Shown here: in pieces, positions 26,601 through 34,895 of the stretch
How the letters are laid out: each line of letters begins with the position of its first letter
Position numbering within the stretch: position 1 is the stretch's first letter
Source: Stutzerimonas stutzeri SDM-LAC
GTDB taxonomy: Bacteria; Pseudomonadota; Gammaproteobacteria; Pseudomonadales; Pseudomonadaceae
Length of the DNA: 40,760 nt
Assembly (NCBI RefSeq): GCF_000235745.1
Contig: NZ_AGSX01000066.1
Span: 1 to 40,760, forward strand
Direction: 5' to 3'
The notes under the pieces: model-generated
Seen by the model: only the letters and a program-made list of their open reading frames with translations
Database searches by the model: none
What the model was told of the DNA's origin: nothing
Translations under genes and position numbers: made by a program

Positions 26601-27198
26601 TGACTTCCGGGAGTTCTTTAAGGCGCAAGGCGTGGCTGACGGGTTCTTTGACCGCTACCTGAAGGCATTCGTCAGCGGGAGTGCTGGCCAATATCAGCTT
26701 CGTCGAGTCGACGGTCGTGGCTTGCCCCTGTCACGCGAGTTTCTGTCGCAGATGAGCAACGCGCAAACCATCCGCCGCAGTTTCTTCGCAGAAAACCCGA
26801 ACGAACCGCAGATCCGCTTCAAGCTAGAGCCTTACTCCCTCGATTCGAGCCTGGGTCGCGCTGACTTCCGCTTTGGCAATCAGCAGATGGAATACCGCCA
26901 CGGTCCGATCGTGCAGACCGCCTTCAGCTGGCCAGCCGACGCAGAGGACGGCCGCACCAGCCTGGTGGTCGAAGAACTAGGCGGGCGTCGTGTCGGTATC
27001 GAGAAGAACACCGGCCCCTGGTCGCTGTTCCGCCTGCTAGACCTGATGCAGGTCGATTACCACAGTGGTCGCGACGTGCTGATGCTCAAGGCCAATCTGG
27101 GCGGCCGCAACGCCAACTACCTGTTACACAGTCAGCGTTCGCCGAACCCGTTCGACATCGCCTTGCTGCGCGACTTCAAACTTCCGGCGACACTTTAA
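23659..27198 (+). CDS. tssM: TssM (IcmF), inner-membrane T6SS core protein
   Basis: 1179 residues. Two N-terminal transmembrane helices (about 15-40 and 52-75), a cytoplasmic GTPase-like domain with an intact Walker A GPQGSGKT (138-145), DTAGRY as switch-type motif, and SKADKV as specificity loop, then a third transmembrane helix (about 445-470) and a large periplasmic part ending in the C-terminal beta domain that contacts TssJ. It spans the inner membrane and bridges to the outer-membrane lipoprotein. An intact Walker A is not universal in TssM, so ATP/GTP binding is plausible here. The stop overlaps the next start by one base (TAATG). Confidence 0.95.
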   Translation: MKVFFGKLAAFFRKTWVWSLCVLLVLALLVWLVGPLLAVNDYKFWESSTSRLLTIAGLCLVWGLFIVFASWHSTRRKQAEASDEEVQERLRREGLVSEEQGILSQRYRDAVRTLKSSSLYRGRSEKWRNDLPWYLLLGPQGSGKTSLLDFSGLDFPLNRGENQRLTKDVSGTRYADWYFADHAVLIDTAGRYLTQPDSGVDGKAWETLLGLLRRRRARPLNGVLINIPVEQLLHSSELELETLARQSRQRLHEIHQRLGADVPVYLVLSKADKVLGFDEFFDQLSREESDQVLGASFRKEQDGTDVNVVRIEFEELLRRLNSQVILRMHQERDTQRRGRILDFPHQLGQIGERLCLFVELAFSGNRYQRASQLRGFYLTSAPQLQGGLDPLTSGIGRNLGLSSSALPTFRSGRARFINHLLSRVIFPEADLAGLDQKEVRRIDWGQRALYAASFACLALFAALWANGFSNNHERLEQLRGLADQLGREHQGITAEDDALRTLKALDMSYAATQVFPDKADVSYLQRGGLYQGEVVDPTVHQAYRRELETLLLPRVARQLEAQIRANLTDRERLLGSLRAYLMLSLEERRDDGFLKDWIAADWSLRYAGNAVAQNGLNTHFERLLGDGFAPYALNDQLVVEARQVLRSESLANVVYRMLRDQARSLPDYRFSQHLGPQGALFSGSDYTIPGFYTQNGYQKFYVAQGSELVREILRDNWVLGEGDSLSLKDLGRLMVEMEQLYFRDYANYWSEAVAQLTLEPIAGAGKGSVLLSGLSAANSPLLQLLVEVRDNTRFAGAVDTAGEAVDAADALKSANGKLGKAAKLASAAAEQAQAALAKNVPDTARKTLERRFEPLHRLLDDNAGASAELVPTLQALDALQLQLASLAHASAPDQAAFELAKARMAGQRDAINQLRASAARLPQPIGNWLGLLAEDSWTLVLNDAYHYLNQRYQSELYAFYKGSLRQRYPFSAHSESDVAIADFREFFKAQGVADGFFDRYLKAFVSGSAGQYQLRRVDGRGLPLSREFLSQMSNAQTIRRSFFAENPNEPQIRFKLEPYSLDSSLGRADFRFGNQQMEYRHGPIVQTAFSWPADAEDGRTSLVVEELGGRRVGIEKNTGPWSLFRLLDLMQVDYHSGRDVLMLKANLGGRNANYLLHSQRSPNPFDIALLRDFKLPATL

Positions 27199-27935
27199 TG
27201 TCAGCCACTGCGAACTTGGCGTACAGCTGGCGCAGCGCCGCGCGGACCGATACGGGCAAAGTCCGCGCACGCAATGAAGACGCCTTTCTCGACCTCCCCG
27301 AGCAAGGCCTCTGGGTCGTGGCCGATGGAATGGGCGGCCACCACAACGGCGCGCTGGCCAGCCGCCTGATCGTCGAGCAGCTCGCCGCGTTGCCCGAAGG
27401 CAGCATGGCGGAGCGCTTGATCGGTCTGCGCCGCTGTCTGCACGACCTCAACCGCAGACTCGGGCAAGAACTGACGGTCACGGCAGATCGACCCGATCCG
27501 GTGATTGGCAGCACAGTGGTCGCGCTGTTGATGGAGGCCGAACGCGCCGCCTGCGTATGGGCTGGCGATAGCCGCTGCTACCTCTGGCGCCGCAGACGGC
27601 TTTATCAGCTCTCGCGCGACCATTCACTGCTACAGCAACTGATCGACGAACAGAGCCTGAGCCCGCAGGAAGCCGCGCGTCACCCAGCCGCAAACGCCCT
27701 TACCCGCGCCATCGGCGCCAGCGAACAACTGACACTGGATATCCTTGAGTTCGATGTTTATCCAGGCGACACCCTGCTGCTATGCAGCGACGGGCTCTAC
27801 CAAAGCCTGTCACCGGACAGCCTGGGAGCAGCGCTCAATGCGCCATCCACAGGCCTCGCCCTGCAAAGGCTGTTTGAGGAGGCCATGGACGGTCCGTGTC
27901 GAGACAACCTGAGTGCAGTGGTGATAAGGCTATGA
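27198..27935 (+). CDS. stp1: PP2C-family protein phosphatase (Stp1-like)
   Basis: 245 residues. PP2C motifs in order: VRARNEDAFL (about residue 22), VADGMGGHHNG (about 39), the GSTVVALL strand, WAGDSRCYLWR, RDHS and LLCSDGL, ending with DNLSAVVIRL. The metal-binding aspartates are all present. It removes phosphate from targets of the neighbouring kinase, probably Fha or partners, as proposed for Stp1 of H2-T6SS. It is translationally coupled to tssM by a TAATG overlap and to the kinase by an ATGA overlap. Confidence 0.92.
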   Translation: MSATANLAYSWRSAARTDTGKVRARNEDAFLDLPEQGLWVVADGMGGHHNGALASRLIVEQLAALPEGSMAERLIGLRRCLHDLNRRLGQELTVTADRPDPVIGSTVVALLMEAERAACVWAGDSRCYLWRRRRLYQLSRDHSLLQQLIDEQSLSPQEAARHPAANALTRAIGASEQLTLDILEFDVYPGDTLLLCSDGLYQSLSPDSLGAALNAPSTGLALQRLFEEAMDGPCRDNLSAVVIRL

Positions 27936-28924
27936 GCGAGCCCCTGCGCGCCGAGCCGGCGTCGGACCTCACCTACTTCGCCTTTGCGGCCACAGCCAGC
28001 ACTCCCGCTACGCCGAGCCCGCAGACCAACCCCGTTGCGTCGGGGGTGCTACCGGAGGTGCTAGCTGGGCGCTATCTGATCGAGCGACTGCTAGGCGTCG
28101 GCGGCATGGGAGCGGTATATCGGGCGCGGGATTTGCTGCGCGAGCAGTTTGGAGATCCGGAGCCGTACGTCGCCCTAAAGACGTTGAGCGATGAATTTGC
28201 GCAGTATCCGGACGCCCACGCGCTGCTGTACAGCGAGTTCGCGCTGACCGCCCGGTTGAGCCATCGCCATGTCGTGCGCCTGTTCGGGTTCGATGTGGAC
28301 ACCCTGAGTCAACGGGCCTTCATCACGCTTGAATTGCTCAAAGGGCCGACACTCGATCAGCTCCTTAGCGAGCGACCCGAGGGACTGGTCACGGAGGCAC
28401 TCAACGAAATCGCCGTACCGTTGCTCGAGGCGCTCGACTACTCCCATAGCCGGGGCGTGATCCACGGCGACCTCAAACCAAGCAACGTGATACTCGCTGA
28501 GGACGGGCTACGCCTCTTCGACTACGGGCTCGGTCAGCCCATCGAGGGGTCTCTCAAAACGTTGCCACGCCTGTCCCGCAACCGTTTCAAGGCATGGACC
28601 ACACGCTACGCCGCGCTGGAGCTACTAGACGGCGCCGAGCCCAGCGCCGCCAGCGATATCTACGCGCTTGCCTGCCTGCTGTTCGAGCTTGCGAGCGGCC
28701 AGCACCCGTTCCGCCGACTGAGCTCCAAGCAAGCCAAGGCCATGAGCCTGGACAACGAGCTGCAATGCCCGGCGAGCTTTCCCGCCCACGGCTGGCCAGC
28801 CCTGCGCACTGCCCTGGCGTTCGATAGTGACAAGCGCACATGCAGCGTCGGCGATCTGCTGGAAATTTTTCGCCGCCCCGCACCCAGCCGCCTACAGCGC
28901 TGGTTCGGGCGCACCCACGGATGA
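27932..28924 (+). CDS. stk1: Serine/threonine protein kinase (Stk1-like)
   Basis: 330 residues. Hanks-type kinase: glycine loop GVGGMGAVYRA, ATP-binding Lys in YVALKTL, catalytic loop HGDLKPSN (His178, Asp180; HGD in place of HRD), and DYGLG in place of DFG. Activation and APE-like region TTRYAALELL, then DIYALACLLFEL. No transmembrane helix is visible, so it should be cytoplasmic, like Stk1 of P. aeruginosa and unlike the membrane-bound PpkA of H1-T6SS. ATG 27932 overlaps the phosphatase stop; the frame extends upstream to 27896 only inside that gene. It is the last core gene before the second vgrG. Confidence 0.92.
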   Translation: MSEPLRAEPASDLTYFAFAATASTPATPSPQTNPVASGVLPEVLAGRYLIERLLGVGGMGAVYRARDLLREQFGDPEPYVALKTLSDEFAQYPDAHALLYSEFALTARLSHRHVVRLFGFDVDTLSQRAFITLELLKGPTLDQLLSERPEGLVTEALNEIAVPLLEALDYSHSRGVIHGDLKPSNVILAEDGLRLFDYGLGQPIEGSLKTLPRLSRNRFKAWTTRYAALELLDGAEPSAASDIYALACLLFELASGQHPFRRLSSKQAKAMSLDNELQCPASFPAHGWPALRTALAFDSDKRTCSVGDLLEIFRRPAPSRLQRWFGRTHG

Positions 28925-28944
28925 CATGAGAACAAGGAAGCGCC

Positions 28945-30990
28945 ATGTTCAACACGGCCAATGACACCCATTTCAGCCTCACGATCGAAGGTATCGAGCA
29001 TGACCTGCAGGTACTTGCCTTTACCGGTCGCGAGGCCATCAGCCAGCCTTACCGCTTCGACCTGGAGTTGGTCAGCGAGCGCCCCGATCTGGATCTGCAG
29101 AGCCTGCTGTATCAGCCAGCCTTCCTTGAGCTCTCGCCTGCAGGCAACGGCATTCATGGATTGATTCACCTCGTTGCGCAAGGCGAATCAGGGAAGCGCC
29201 TGACGCGCTACCGGGTGACCCTCGTTCCGCAGCTTGCCTACCTCACGCACCGTACTGATCAGCGCATCTTTCAGCACCTGACCGTGCCGCAGATCATCGC
29301 CCAGGTGCTAGAACGCGATGGCATCCAGGCGAACGCCTATCGCTTCCAGCTCGGCCCGGTGGTCTATCCCGAGCGCGACTACTGCACCCAGTACGATGAA
29401 ACCGACCTGCACTTCGTCCAGCGCCTATGCGAAGAAGAAGGCATCCACTATCACTTCGAGCACAGCCCGCAGGGCCATGTACTGGTGTTCGGTGATGACC
29501 AGACGAGCTTTCCCAAACTTGGCCAGCCCACCGCGTATGTGCAGGACAGTGGGCTCGTGGCCGACGAGCCGGTAATCAAGCGCTTCGCAGTTCGCCTGGA
29601 AACTCGTACCAACCGAGTGAGCCGACGGGATTACGACTTCGAGCAGCCACGCCTGGTAATGGAAGCCGGCCACAAGGGCACAGATCAAACGGCCACGCCA
29701 CGACCGGACCTGGAAGACTACGACTATCCCGGCCGTTTCACGGATCGCGCCCGTGGTAAGCATCTTTCCCAGCGCGCCCTGGAGCGTCATCGTGCCGACT
29801 ATCGACTGGCCGAAGGCCTAAGCGACCAGCCCACGCTCGTCAGCGGTCACCTCCTGGAAATCTCCGACCACCCTCGGCAGGAATGGAACGACCTTTGGCT
29901 GCTGAACGAGGTGATACACGAAGGCAAACAGCCGCAGGTGCTGGAAGAGTCGGTGACAAGCGACGTCACGTCACATGACGGTTTTACCCAAGGCTACCGT
30001 AACCGGTTCACCGCCACGCCCTGGGATGTCGCCTATCGGCCCGCCCTGAACCACCCGAAGCCTCGCGCCCTTGGCGCTCAGACTGCCGTCGTCACCGGCC
30101 CTGCGGGGGAAGAGATCCACTGCGACAAGTACGGCCGGGTTAAGGTCCAGTTCTTCTGGGACAGGGATGGCCAGGCCGACGACAAGACAAGCTGCTGGCT
30201 GCGCGTCAGCTCAAGCTGGGCCGGCGACCGCTATGGCGGTATCGCCATCCCGCGCGTCGGTATGGAAGTACTGGTTACCTTTCTCGAAGCTGACCCCGAC
30301 CAGCCCTTGGTAACTGGCCGCCTCTACCATGCCGAACATCAGGTCCCCTACGACCTGCCAGCAAACAAGACCCGTAGCGTTTTCAAGACACTGTCGAGCC
30401 CCGGCGGGGGCGGCTACAACGAGCTACGCATCGAGGACCGCAAGGGCGCTGAGCAGATATACATCCACGCCCAGCGGGACTGGGACGAAAACATCGAGCA
30501 CGACCAGAAGATCCGCGTCGGCCATGAGCGCCACGACACCGTGGAAGCTAACAGCTACAGCGAGCTCAAGGCCGAGGAACACCTGAGCGTAAGCGGCGAT
30601 CGCAAGGTAGAAATCAAACCCGACGACCACCTCACCGTCGGCCAAACCCAGCACATCAAGCTTGGCGCCGCGCAGCTGACCAAGGCCGGCCGCGAGATTC
30701 ACCTCAAGGCCGGCCAGAAGATGGTCATCGAAGCCGGCATCGAACTGACCCTCAAGGCCGGCGGCAGCTTCATCAAGCTTGATCCGGGCGGCATTACAGT
30801 CTCTGGCCCGCTGGTGAAGATCAACGCCGGCGGCGCACCGGGTAAGGGATCGGGGATCAAGATCAATTCACCGGTGCTGCCGGGCCAGGCAGACAGCGAC
30901 AAGGCGGGGAGTTTGTTGGAGCAGGCGCAGCCCGGAAATCAGCCTGCCGAGCCGCGTCGGCGCAAGCGCTCACTCAATTTTTCCGGCTAA
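28945..30990 (+). CDS. vgrG: VgrG (TssI) spike protein 2
   Basis: 681 residues, paralogous to the VgrG at 13589: both begin with nearly the same residues (FN-ANDTHFSL-IEGIEHDLQVL) and keep long shared blocks through the gp27-like, OB-fold and beta-helix parts. They differ at the needle repeats and at the extreme C-terminus, which here is basic (RRRKRSLNFSG) and lacks the cysteine cluster. The upstream AAGGAAG gives a good start at 28945. It has no DUF4123 adaptor next to it; the peptidoglycan hydrolase effector gene follows after 51 bases. By position, it should carry that effector. Confidence 0.95.
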   Translation: MFNTANDTHFSLTIEGIEHDLQVLAFTGREAISQPYRFDLELVSERPDLDLQSLLYQPAFLELSPAGNGIHGLIHLVAQGESGKRLTRYRVTLVPQLAYLTHRTDQRIFQHLTVPQIIAQVLERDGIQANAYRFQLGPVVYPERDYCTQYDETDLHFVQRLCEEEGIHYHFEHSPQGHVLVFGDDQTSFPKLGQPTAYVQDSGLVADEPVIKRFAVRLETRTNRVSRRDYDFEQPRLVMEAGHKGTDQTATPRPDLEDYDYPGRFTDRARGKHLSQRALERHRADYRLAEGLSDQPTLVSGHLLEISDHPRQEWNDLWLLNEVIHEGKQPQVLEESVTSDVTSHDGFTQGYRNRFTATPWDVAYRPALNHPKPRALGAQTAVVTGPAGEEIHCDKYGRVKVQFFWDRDGQADDKTSCWLRVSSSWAGDRYGGIAIPRVGMEVLVTFLEADPDQPLVTGRLYHAEHQVPYDLPANKTRSVFKTLSSPGGGGYNELRIEDRKGAEQIYIHAQRDWDENIEHDQKIRVGHERHDTVEANSYSELKAEEHLSVSGDRKVEIKPDDHLTVGQTQHIKLGAAQLTKAGREIHLKAGQKMVIEAGIELTLKAGGSFIKLDPGGITVSGPLVKINAGGAPGKGSGIKINSPVLPGQADSDKAGSLLEQAQPGNQPAEPRRRKRSLNFSG

Positions 30991-31041
30991 TAGAAGGACA
31001 GGCTTGCCTACCGGCAATCCTATGAACAGGACGTATCGAAC

Positions 31042-33651
31042 ATGGCGGAAATCAACTGGGCTCTTCCCTTCCCGAGCAAGGAGCCGAACAGTAATCCCTT
31101 GCAGCTCCTGACCCACATGGCCAACGCCAAGGGCGGCCACTACCCGACCGGTGAGAATGGTTTGTGGCATGGTGGTGTGCACTTCGACGAGGGCACGGTG
31201 GCATTTTTCGATCAGTCGAGCGTCCGTTGCATGGCGGACGGAGAGGTGATTGCCTACCGCATCGACGAGCGCTATCCGGTCAGCGAGTTCCTCGACGAGA
31301 TCCCTCGGATCAAACGCGCGCCTTTCTCCACAGGGTTCGTCCTGGTGAAGCATAAGCTTCAGCCGCCACCGCTGCGCAATGCTGATGGCACCATCACCGA
31401 AGGGCAGATGCCTCCAAGTCTGAACCTCTATAGCCTGTACATGCACTTGCTAGATTGGGCAGGCTACCAAGCGCAACCGGACCTCCAGCGCCCCGCCTTC
31501 TGGAAAGCCAAACGCTATACCGTGAACACGGAGAGCGGCGGCCTGAGCGTCCGCGCAGGTCCGAGCAAGAACGCCACTCGACTATCCCAGCTGCCCAAGG
31601 GCGCCGAGATCACCATCGGCACGGCAGAAGGTGAATTCAGCAAGCTGGTCAGCTTAGTCAGCGGGACGGCACAGCCCCCTCTGGCAGCTGACGATGCGGG
31701 GCAATTGCCCGGCTATGTATTCACCAGCTTGCTCAAACCGCTGAGCGAGCCTGCGGAACACGGAAAAGTCGTCGTCCTTGAGAACGGGTTGCCGATCAAG
31801 GCCGGTGAACTAATTGGCCATCCGGGCCTGTACCAGAACCACGACAGCGCTGCTCAGCGCATGGTCCATGTCGAACTGTTCAGCTGCGACGAAGTGCTCG
31901 CGTTCATCGCCCAGAGCCGCGCTTGGGCCAGCCGCTTGCCTGAGGATCAGAAAACACTCCTCAAGGTCTACAAGGGCGCCAGCAAGCTGATCGCGCATCG
32001 AGACGACATCAATGCGGAGAATCCGCCGAAGCTGGACGATGACGGCACGCAGATCGGCGTCGACCTAATCATTCCGCAGTCCCAGTTGGATGGGCTCCCC
32101 GCTTCGAGAAAAATCCGCGTCAAGAATGGCGCCAACAACACTATGTACTGGTGGCGGCTGGACGGTCTGTTCGCCGACGCTAACGGCAACCCCATCGACG
32201 GCTGGCTCGCCGAACAGGAGTTGATCACCACCCGCCACAGCCCATGGGAGTGGGAAGGTTTCCAATGCATAGAGGAAACCGGAACGCCCGTCGAAAAGCT
32301 CGCCTATGCCTTAGATGCCAGAGGCCTGCTAAGCGCAGACGAACAGCGTAACTACCGGGCGCAGATCAGCAAAGCCGATGGTGGCCCAATCGTAACGCTC
32401 GCTCGACTCTACGATATCGTCGATACCGATAAGGATGGCGTATTAACCAGCACTGAAATCCAAGCAGCGCTGGCCAGGCCTTGGCACGCTCAAGTGCTTG
32501 GCCAACTGGCCGCCAAATATGAAAGCGAGTGGTTTTGGAACAAGGGCAAATGGGATGAGCTTGATCCCTTGTTAGCGGACGAGCCCAAAAAACCGAACCT
32601 TGTTTGGGAGGTGGAAAAGCAGCGAATCGAGACGTTGAGTTGGTGGAGCGATTTAGCTGAGAAGCACGCAGTCCGGGCGGATGGAATAGCTTGGCACTTG
32701 AACCCAATCAGGATTGTGAGCCTAGTCCGCCAGGATGAAAGCACCGACTGTGGATGTAACTTAGGGAAAATATTTTCTTGTGTCCGCTTCAAAGGGCAAA
32801 GCGCGACAATTTATGGTCCGCTATACGCTGGCTCAATTGACTTACAAAGCTACGCTAATTGGCACGAGACTGTAGCTACAGGCATCGTGACCGAAGAAGA
32901 AAAAAACATATTTATTGCGATGTCTCCCAACGAGGGAAAAATCGATTCACTACAATCTTACGACAGCGAAATACTTACTGCAGGCGCCATGCAAAAAACG
33001 ATAAACCTGTACGGCGCAGGAGAATTCCCTATTCAGGTTTTTGATTTTAAAGAGCGCCAACCTCAGCTCTATAGAGAATTATTCGAAAACTGTGGATGGT
33101 CAGTAGAAGGCCCTCGCACAGCCGCTAAAATGTACTATAAGCACCAAAGCCTCACAAAAGGTGATAGTTATACTGGCGCCGAACTTAAACGACTACTACG
33201 CGAAGGGTTTAACGAAACTGCTTTCTCTCGAAAACAGAAAATTGGCTCCATTCCTTTAAGCTCAATCCTAAAAGCAATAACCCATGAGAAATTCCAAGAA
33301 CAACAAGTCTTGGACTTCGTAAAACGCCTAAAACATGAGGTAATGGAGATTAAGCCTTCCGGCTCCAGATTTAAACTTAAGGATTATCTAAAATCACCCC
33401 TCGGAAAAGCGACCGTACTTGACCACCATATCAACCGCCCAGGCTATGTAAGTCGCGATTTTGGTGCTGCGTTACAGCGTTTCTTTGACAGCAATCCAAG
33501 TGCCGCCCAAGAACCAATTAGCTGGGGTGACAATCATGAAAAATATGAACATTCAATTCTAAACGATTATGGAAACACGAGAAGAATGGCTATAGTAAAT
33601 GGCCAGAGTGTCGCACCAACCAGATATCAACATCTTAAGGACAAGCTATGA
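31042..33651 (+). CDS. Modular peptidoglycan hydrolase effector: M23-like, SH3b, EF-hand, muramidase-like C-terminus
   Basis: 869 residues. Residues about 20-290 resemble an M23 (lysostaphin-type) peptidase split by an insert: HGGVHFDEG (His43, His47), YMHLL (His135) and MVHVEL (His276). An SH3b-like domain is inserted at about 155-235 (GGLSVRAGPSKNATRLSQLPKG). A canonical EF-hand loop occupies 461-472 (DTDKDGVLTSTE). The C-terminal part (about 550-869) has SPNEGKIDSLQSYD with Glu631, a pattern I associate with muramidase or transglycosylase-type domains, and ends without known motif. GC content and codon use drop near residue 550, marking a module boundary. Target would be peptidoglycan in the recipient periplasm. 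The M23 and C-terminal enzyme calls are pattern-based. Confidence 0.75.
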   Translation: MAEINWALPFPSKEPNSNPLQLLTHMANAKGGHYPTGENGLWHGGVHFDEGTVAFFDQSSVRCMADGEVIAYRIDERYPVSEFLDEIPRIKRAPFSTGFVLVKHKLQPPPLRNADGTITEGQMPPSLNLYSLYMHLLDWAGYQAQPDLQRPAFWKAKRYTVNTESGGLSVRAGPSKNATRLSQLPKGAEITIGTAEGEFSKLVSLVSGTAQPPLAADDAGQLPGYVFTSLLKPLSEPAEHGKVVVLENGLPIKAGELIGHPGLYQNHDSAAQRMVHVELFSCDEVLAFIAQSRAWASRLPEDQKTLLKVYKGASKLIAHRDDINAENPPKLDDDGTQIGVDLIIPQSQLDGLPASRKIRVKNGANNTMYWWRLDGLFADANGNPIDGWLAEQELITTRHSPWEWEGFQCIEETGTPVEKLAYALDARGLLSADEQRNYRAQISKADGGPIVTLARLYDIVDTDKDGVLTSTEIQAALARPWHAQVLGQLAAKYESEWFWNKGKWDELDPLLADEPKKPNLVWEVEKQRIETLSWWSDLAEKHAVRADGIAWHLNPIRIVSLVRQDESTDCGCNLGKIFSCVRFKGQSATIYGPLYAGSIDLQSYANWHETVATGIVTEEEKNIFIAMSPNEGKIDSLQSYDSEILTAGAMQKTINLYGAGEFPIQVFDFKERQPQLYRELFENCGWSVEGPRTAAKMYYKHQSLTKGDSYTGAELKRLLREGFNETAFSRKQKIGSIPLSSILKAITHEKFQEQQVLDFVKRLKHEVMEIKPSGSRFKLKDYLKSPLGKATVLDHHINRPGYVSRDFGAALQRFFDSNPSAAQEPISWGDNHEKYEHSILNDYGNTRRMAIVNGQSVAPTRYQHLKDKL

Positions 33652-34187
33652 GGTTGATGAGCATGAAAATCTTACTAGCAGTATTTATTTTTTCCACTGC
33701 AGCTCATACTGCGGCTTGGGCTGAAACTCAATCGGCCCTGAAGGCACACGGCGGTCAAGTAATTTTTACTGACCCCGAAAAGGGCTTTTGGCGTAGCGTG
33801 TATTTTTTGAAAAATGGTAACCATTATAAATTATTCCCCAAAGAGCAAGCCTACTTTGATGCAAGCCTACCTTCTGACTTTTCTGAGGACAGCAGATATC
33901 TAAAGATCGAAAAAACCATCCGTGGAAGTATTGAAGGAAGCGCTCTAGAAGAAGATTACGATCGTGCTTATTGCGCCTTCGTTGAAATGGCGAGCGGTTG
34001 TATCGTACGACAGGAAACAGGCTCATTCTGCGGGGGACAATGGGGGGAGGACAATAACGATGTTTGGTTATGGGCTGGCGAAGAGATAACTATTGATCAG
34101 CGCAACCAAAACACGGCGTCAAAGAATTCTGGCATGGAAGCGCTCGCAGAAATTAATGGAGATGCAAATTGGCACCTTTGCCATTGA
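33648..34187 (+). CDS. Exported protein, probable immunity to the peptidoglycan hydrolase effector
   Basis: 179 residues. A signal peptide with cleavage expected after AWA (about residue 25) predicts a soluble periplasmic protein. The mature part has four cysteines (AYCAF, SGCIV, SFCGG, HLCH), a possible pair of disulfides, and no domain I recognise. It is low in GC, like the C-terminal half of the effector before it, so the two probably moved together. The start overlaps the effector stop (ATGA); other ATG codons at 33657 and 33663 are possible starts. The immunity role is inferred from gene order and export. Confidence 0.7.
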   Translation: MRLMSMKILLAVFIFSTAAHTAAWAETQSALKAHGGQVIFTDPEKGFWRSVYFLKNGNHYKLFPKEQAYFDASLPSDFSEDSRYLKIEKTIRGSIEGSALEEDYDRAYCAFVEMASGCIVRQETGSFCGGQWGEDNNDVWLWAGEEITIDQRNQNTASKNSGMEALAEINGDANWHLCH

Positions 34188-34281
34188 CCCCATAATTTGA
34201 AGCTTCCCAAAAAGCATATTGCCATCACCCCAAAACCCTGCCATAAACGCGCACTCGCCATGACGCTACAAGGATGTACCG

Positions 34282-34895
34282 ATGCGATTGCCCCTGCTTT
34301 TGCGAGAATCTCGAAAGAGCTTGCGCACCATTGTGAAACTCATCAATACGCATTACCAAAGCAATCCCGAAAAAGCGAATAACTCGCTTATATGTTCGCC
34401 ACAGCACGCCATGAAGCCTACTATTTTCCCACGGGAGAATTTTTCAGCTCAAAGCCCGAAGTTGGCGGAATATCTTACTTCAACAAATATGACCCTATGT
34501 TAGCGAGCACCCAAGAGCATCGAAATCGTGCTATCGAGAACGGGAATACGCAAGAGGGTGATGGTCAAAAATATCGTGGACGTGGCCTCGTACACCTTAC
34601 TTGGAAGAATAACTACCGTAAAGCTCAGGTACATTTTGGTGTCAACTTCGTAAATCAACCGGATAAGGCAGCCGACCCCGAGCATTCCGTGCCTATTATG
34701 ATCTGGGGCATGAAAGAATGAGTGTTCACTGGCAGAAAATTAAGCCATTACATCAGCGCTGATGGTGTAGATTACGTACACGCTCGTAGAATCATCAATG
34801 AAACCGACCAGCAGCAACTTATAGCGGGCTATGCAAGAAGGTTTGAATCCATTCTACAAACCACATCTTCGGCGAAGGAAAGCTTTGTACCATGA
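34282..34895 (+). pseudogene. Broken GH19-like lysozyme/chitinase-fold effector domain
   Basis: Conceptual translation shows a GH19-like domain: KLINTHYQSNPEKANN, then LAYMFATARHEAYYFPTGEFF (catalytic Glu candidate in RHE), SYFNKYDPMLAST, GDGQKYRGRGLVHLTW, VFTGRKLSHYI, and RRIINETDQQ. The first block is in a different frame from the second (shift between about 34375 and 34392), and codon 34719-34721 is TGA where neighbours in this family keep Gly (a GGA to TGA change would explain it). It may begin further upstream, near 34200, with another frameshift. Its final stop overlaps the next start by ATGA, the typical effector-immunity junction. I read it as a displaced toxin module. Confidence 0.72.

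Noticed and set aside
34197-34382. 61-residue plus-strand frame before the GH19 remnant as an independent gene
   Set aside because: No ribosome binding site; it is better read as the upstream, frame-shifted part of the broken toxin.
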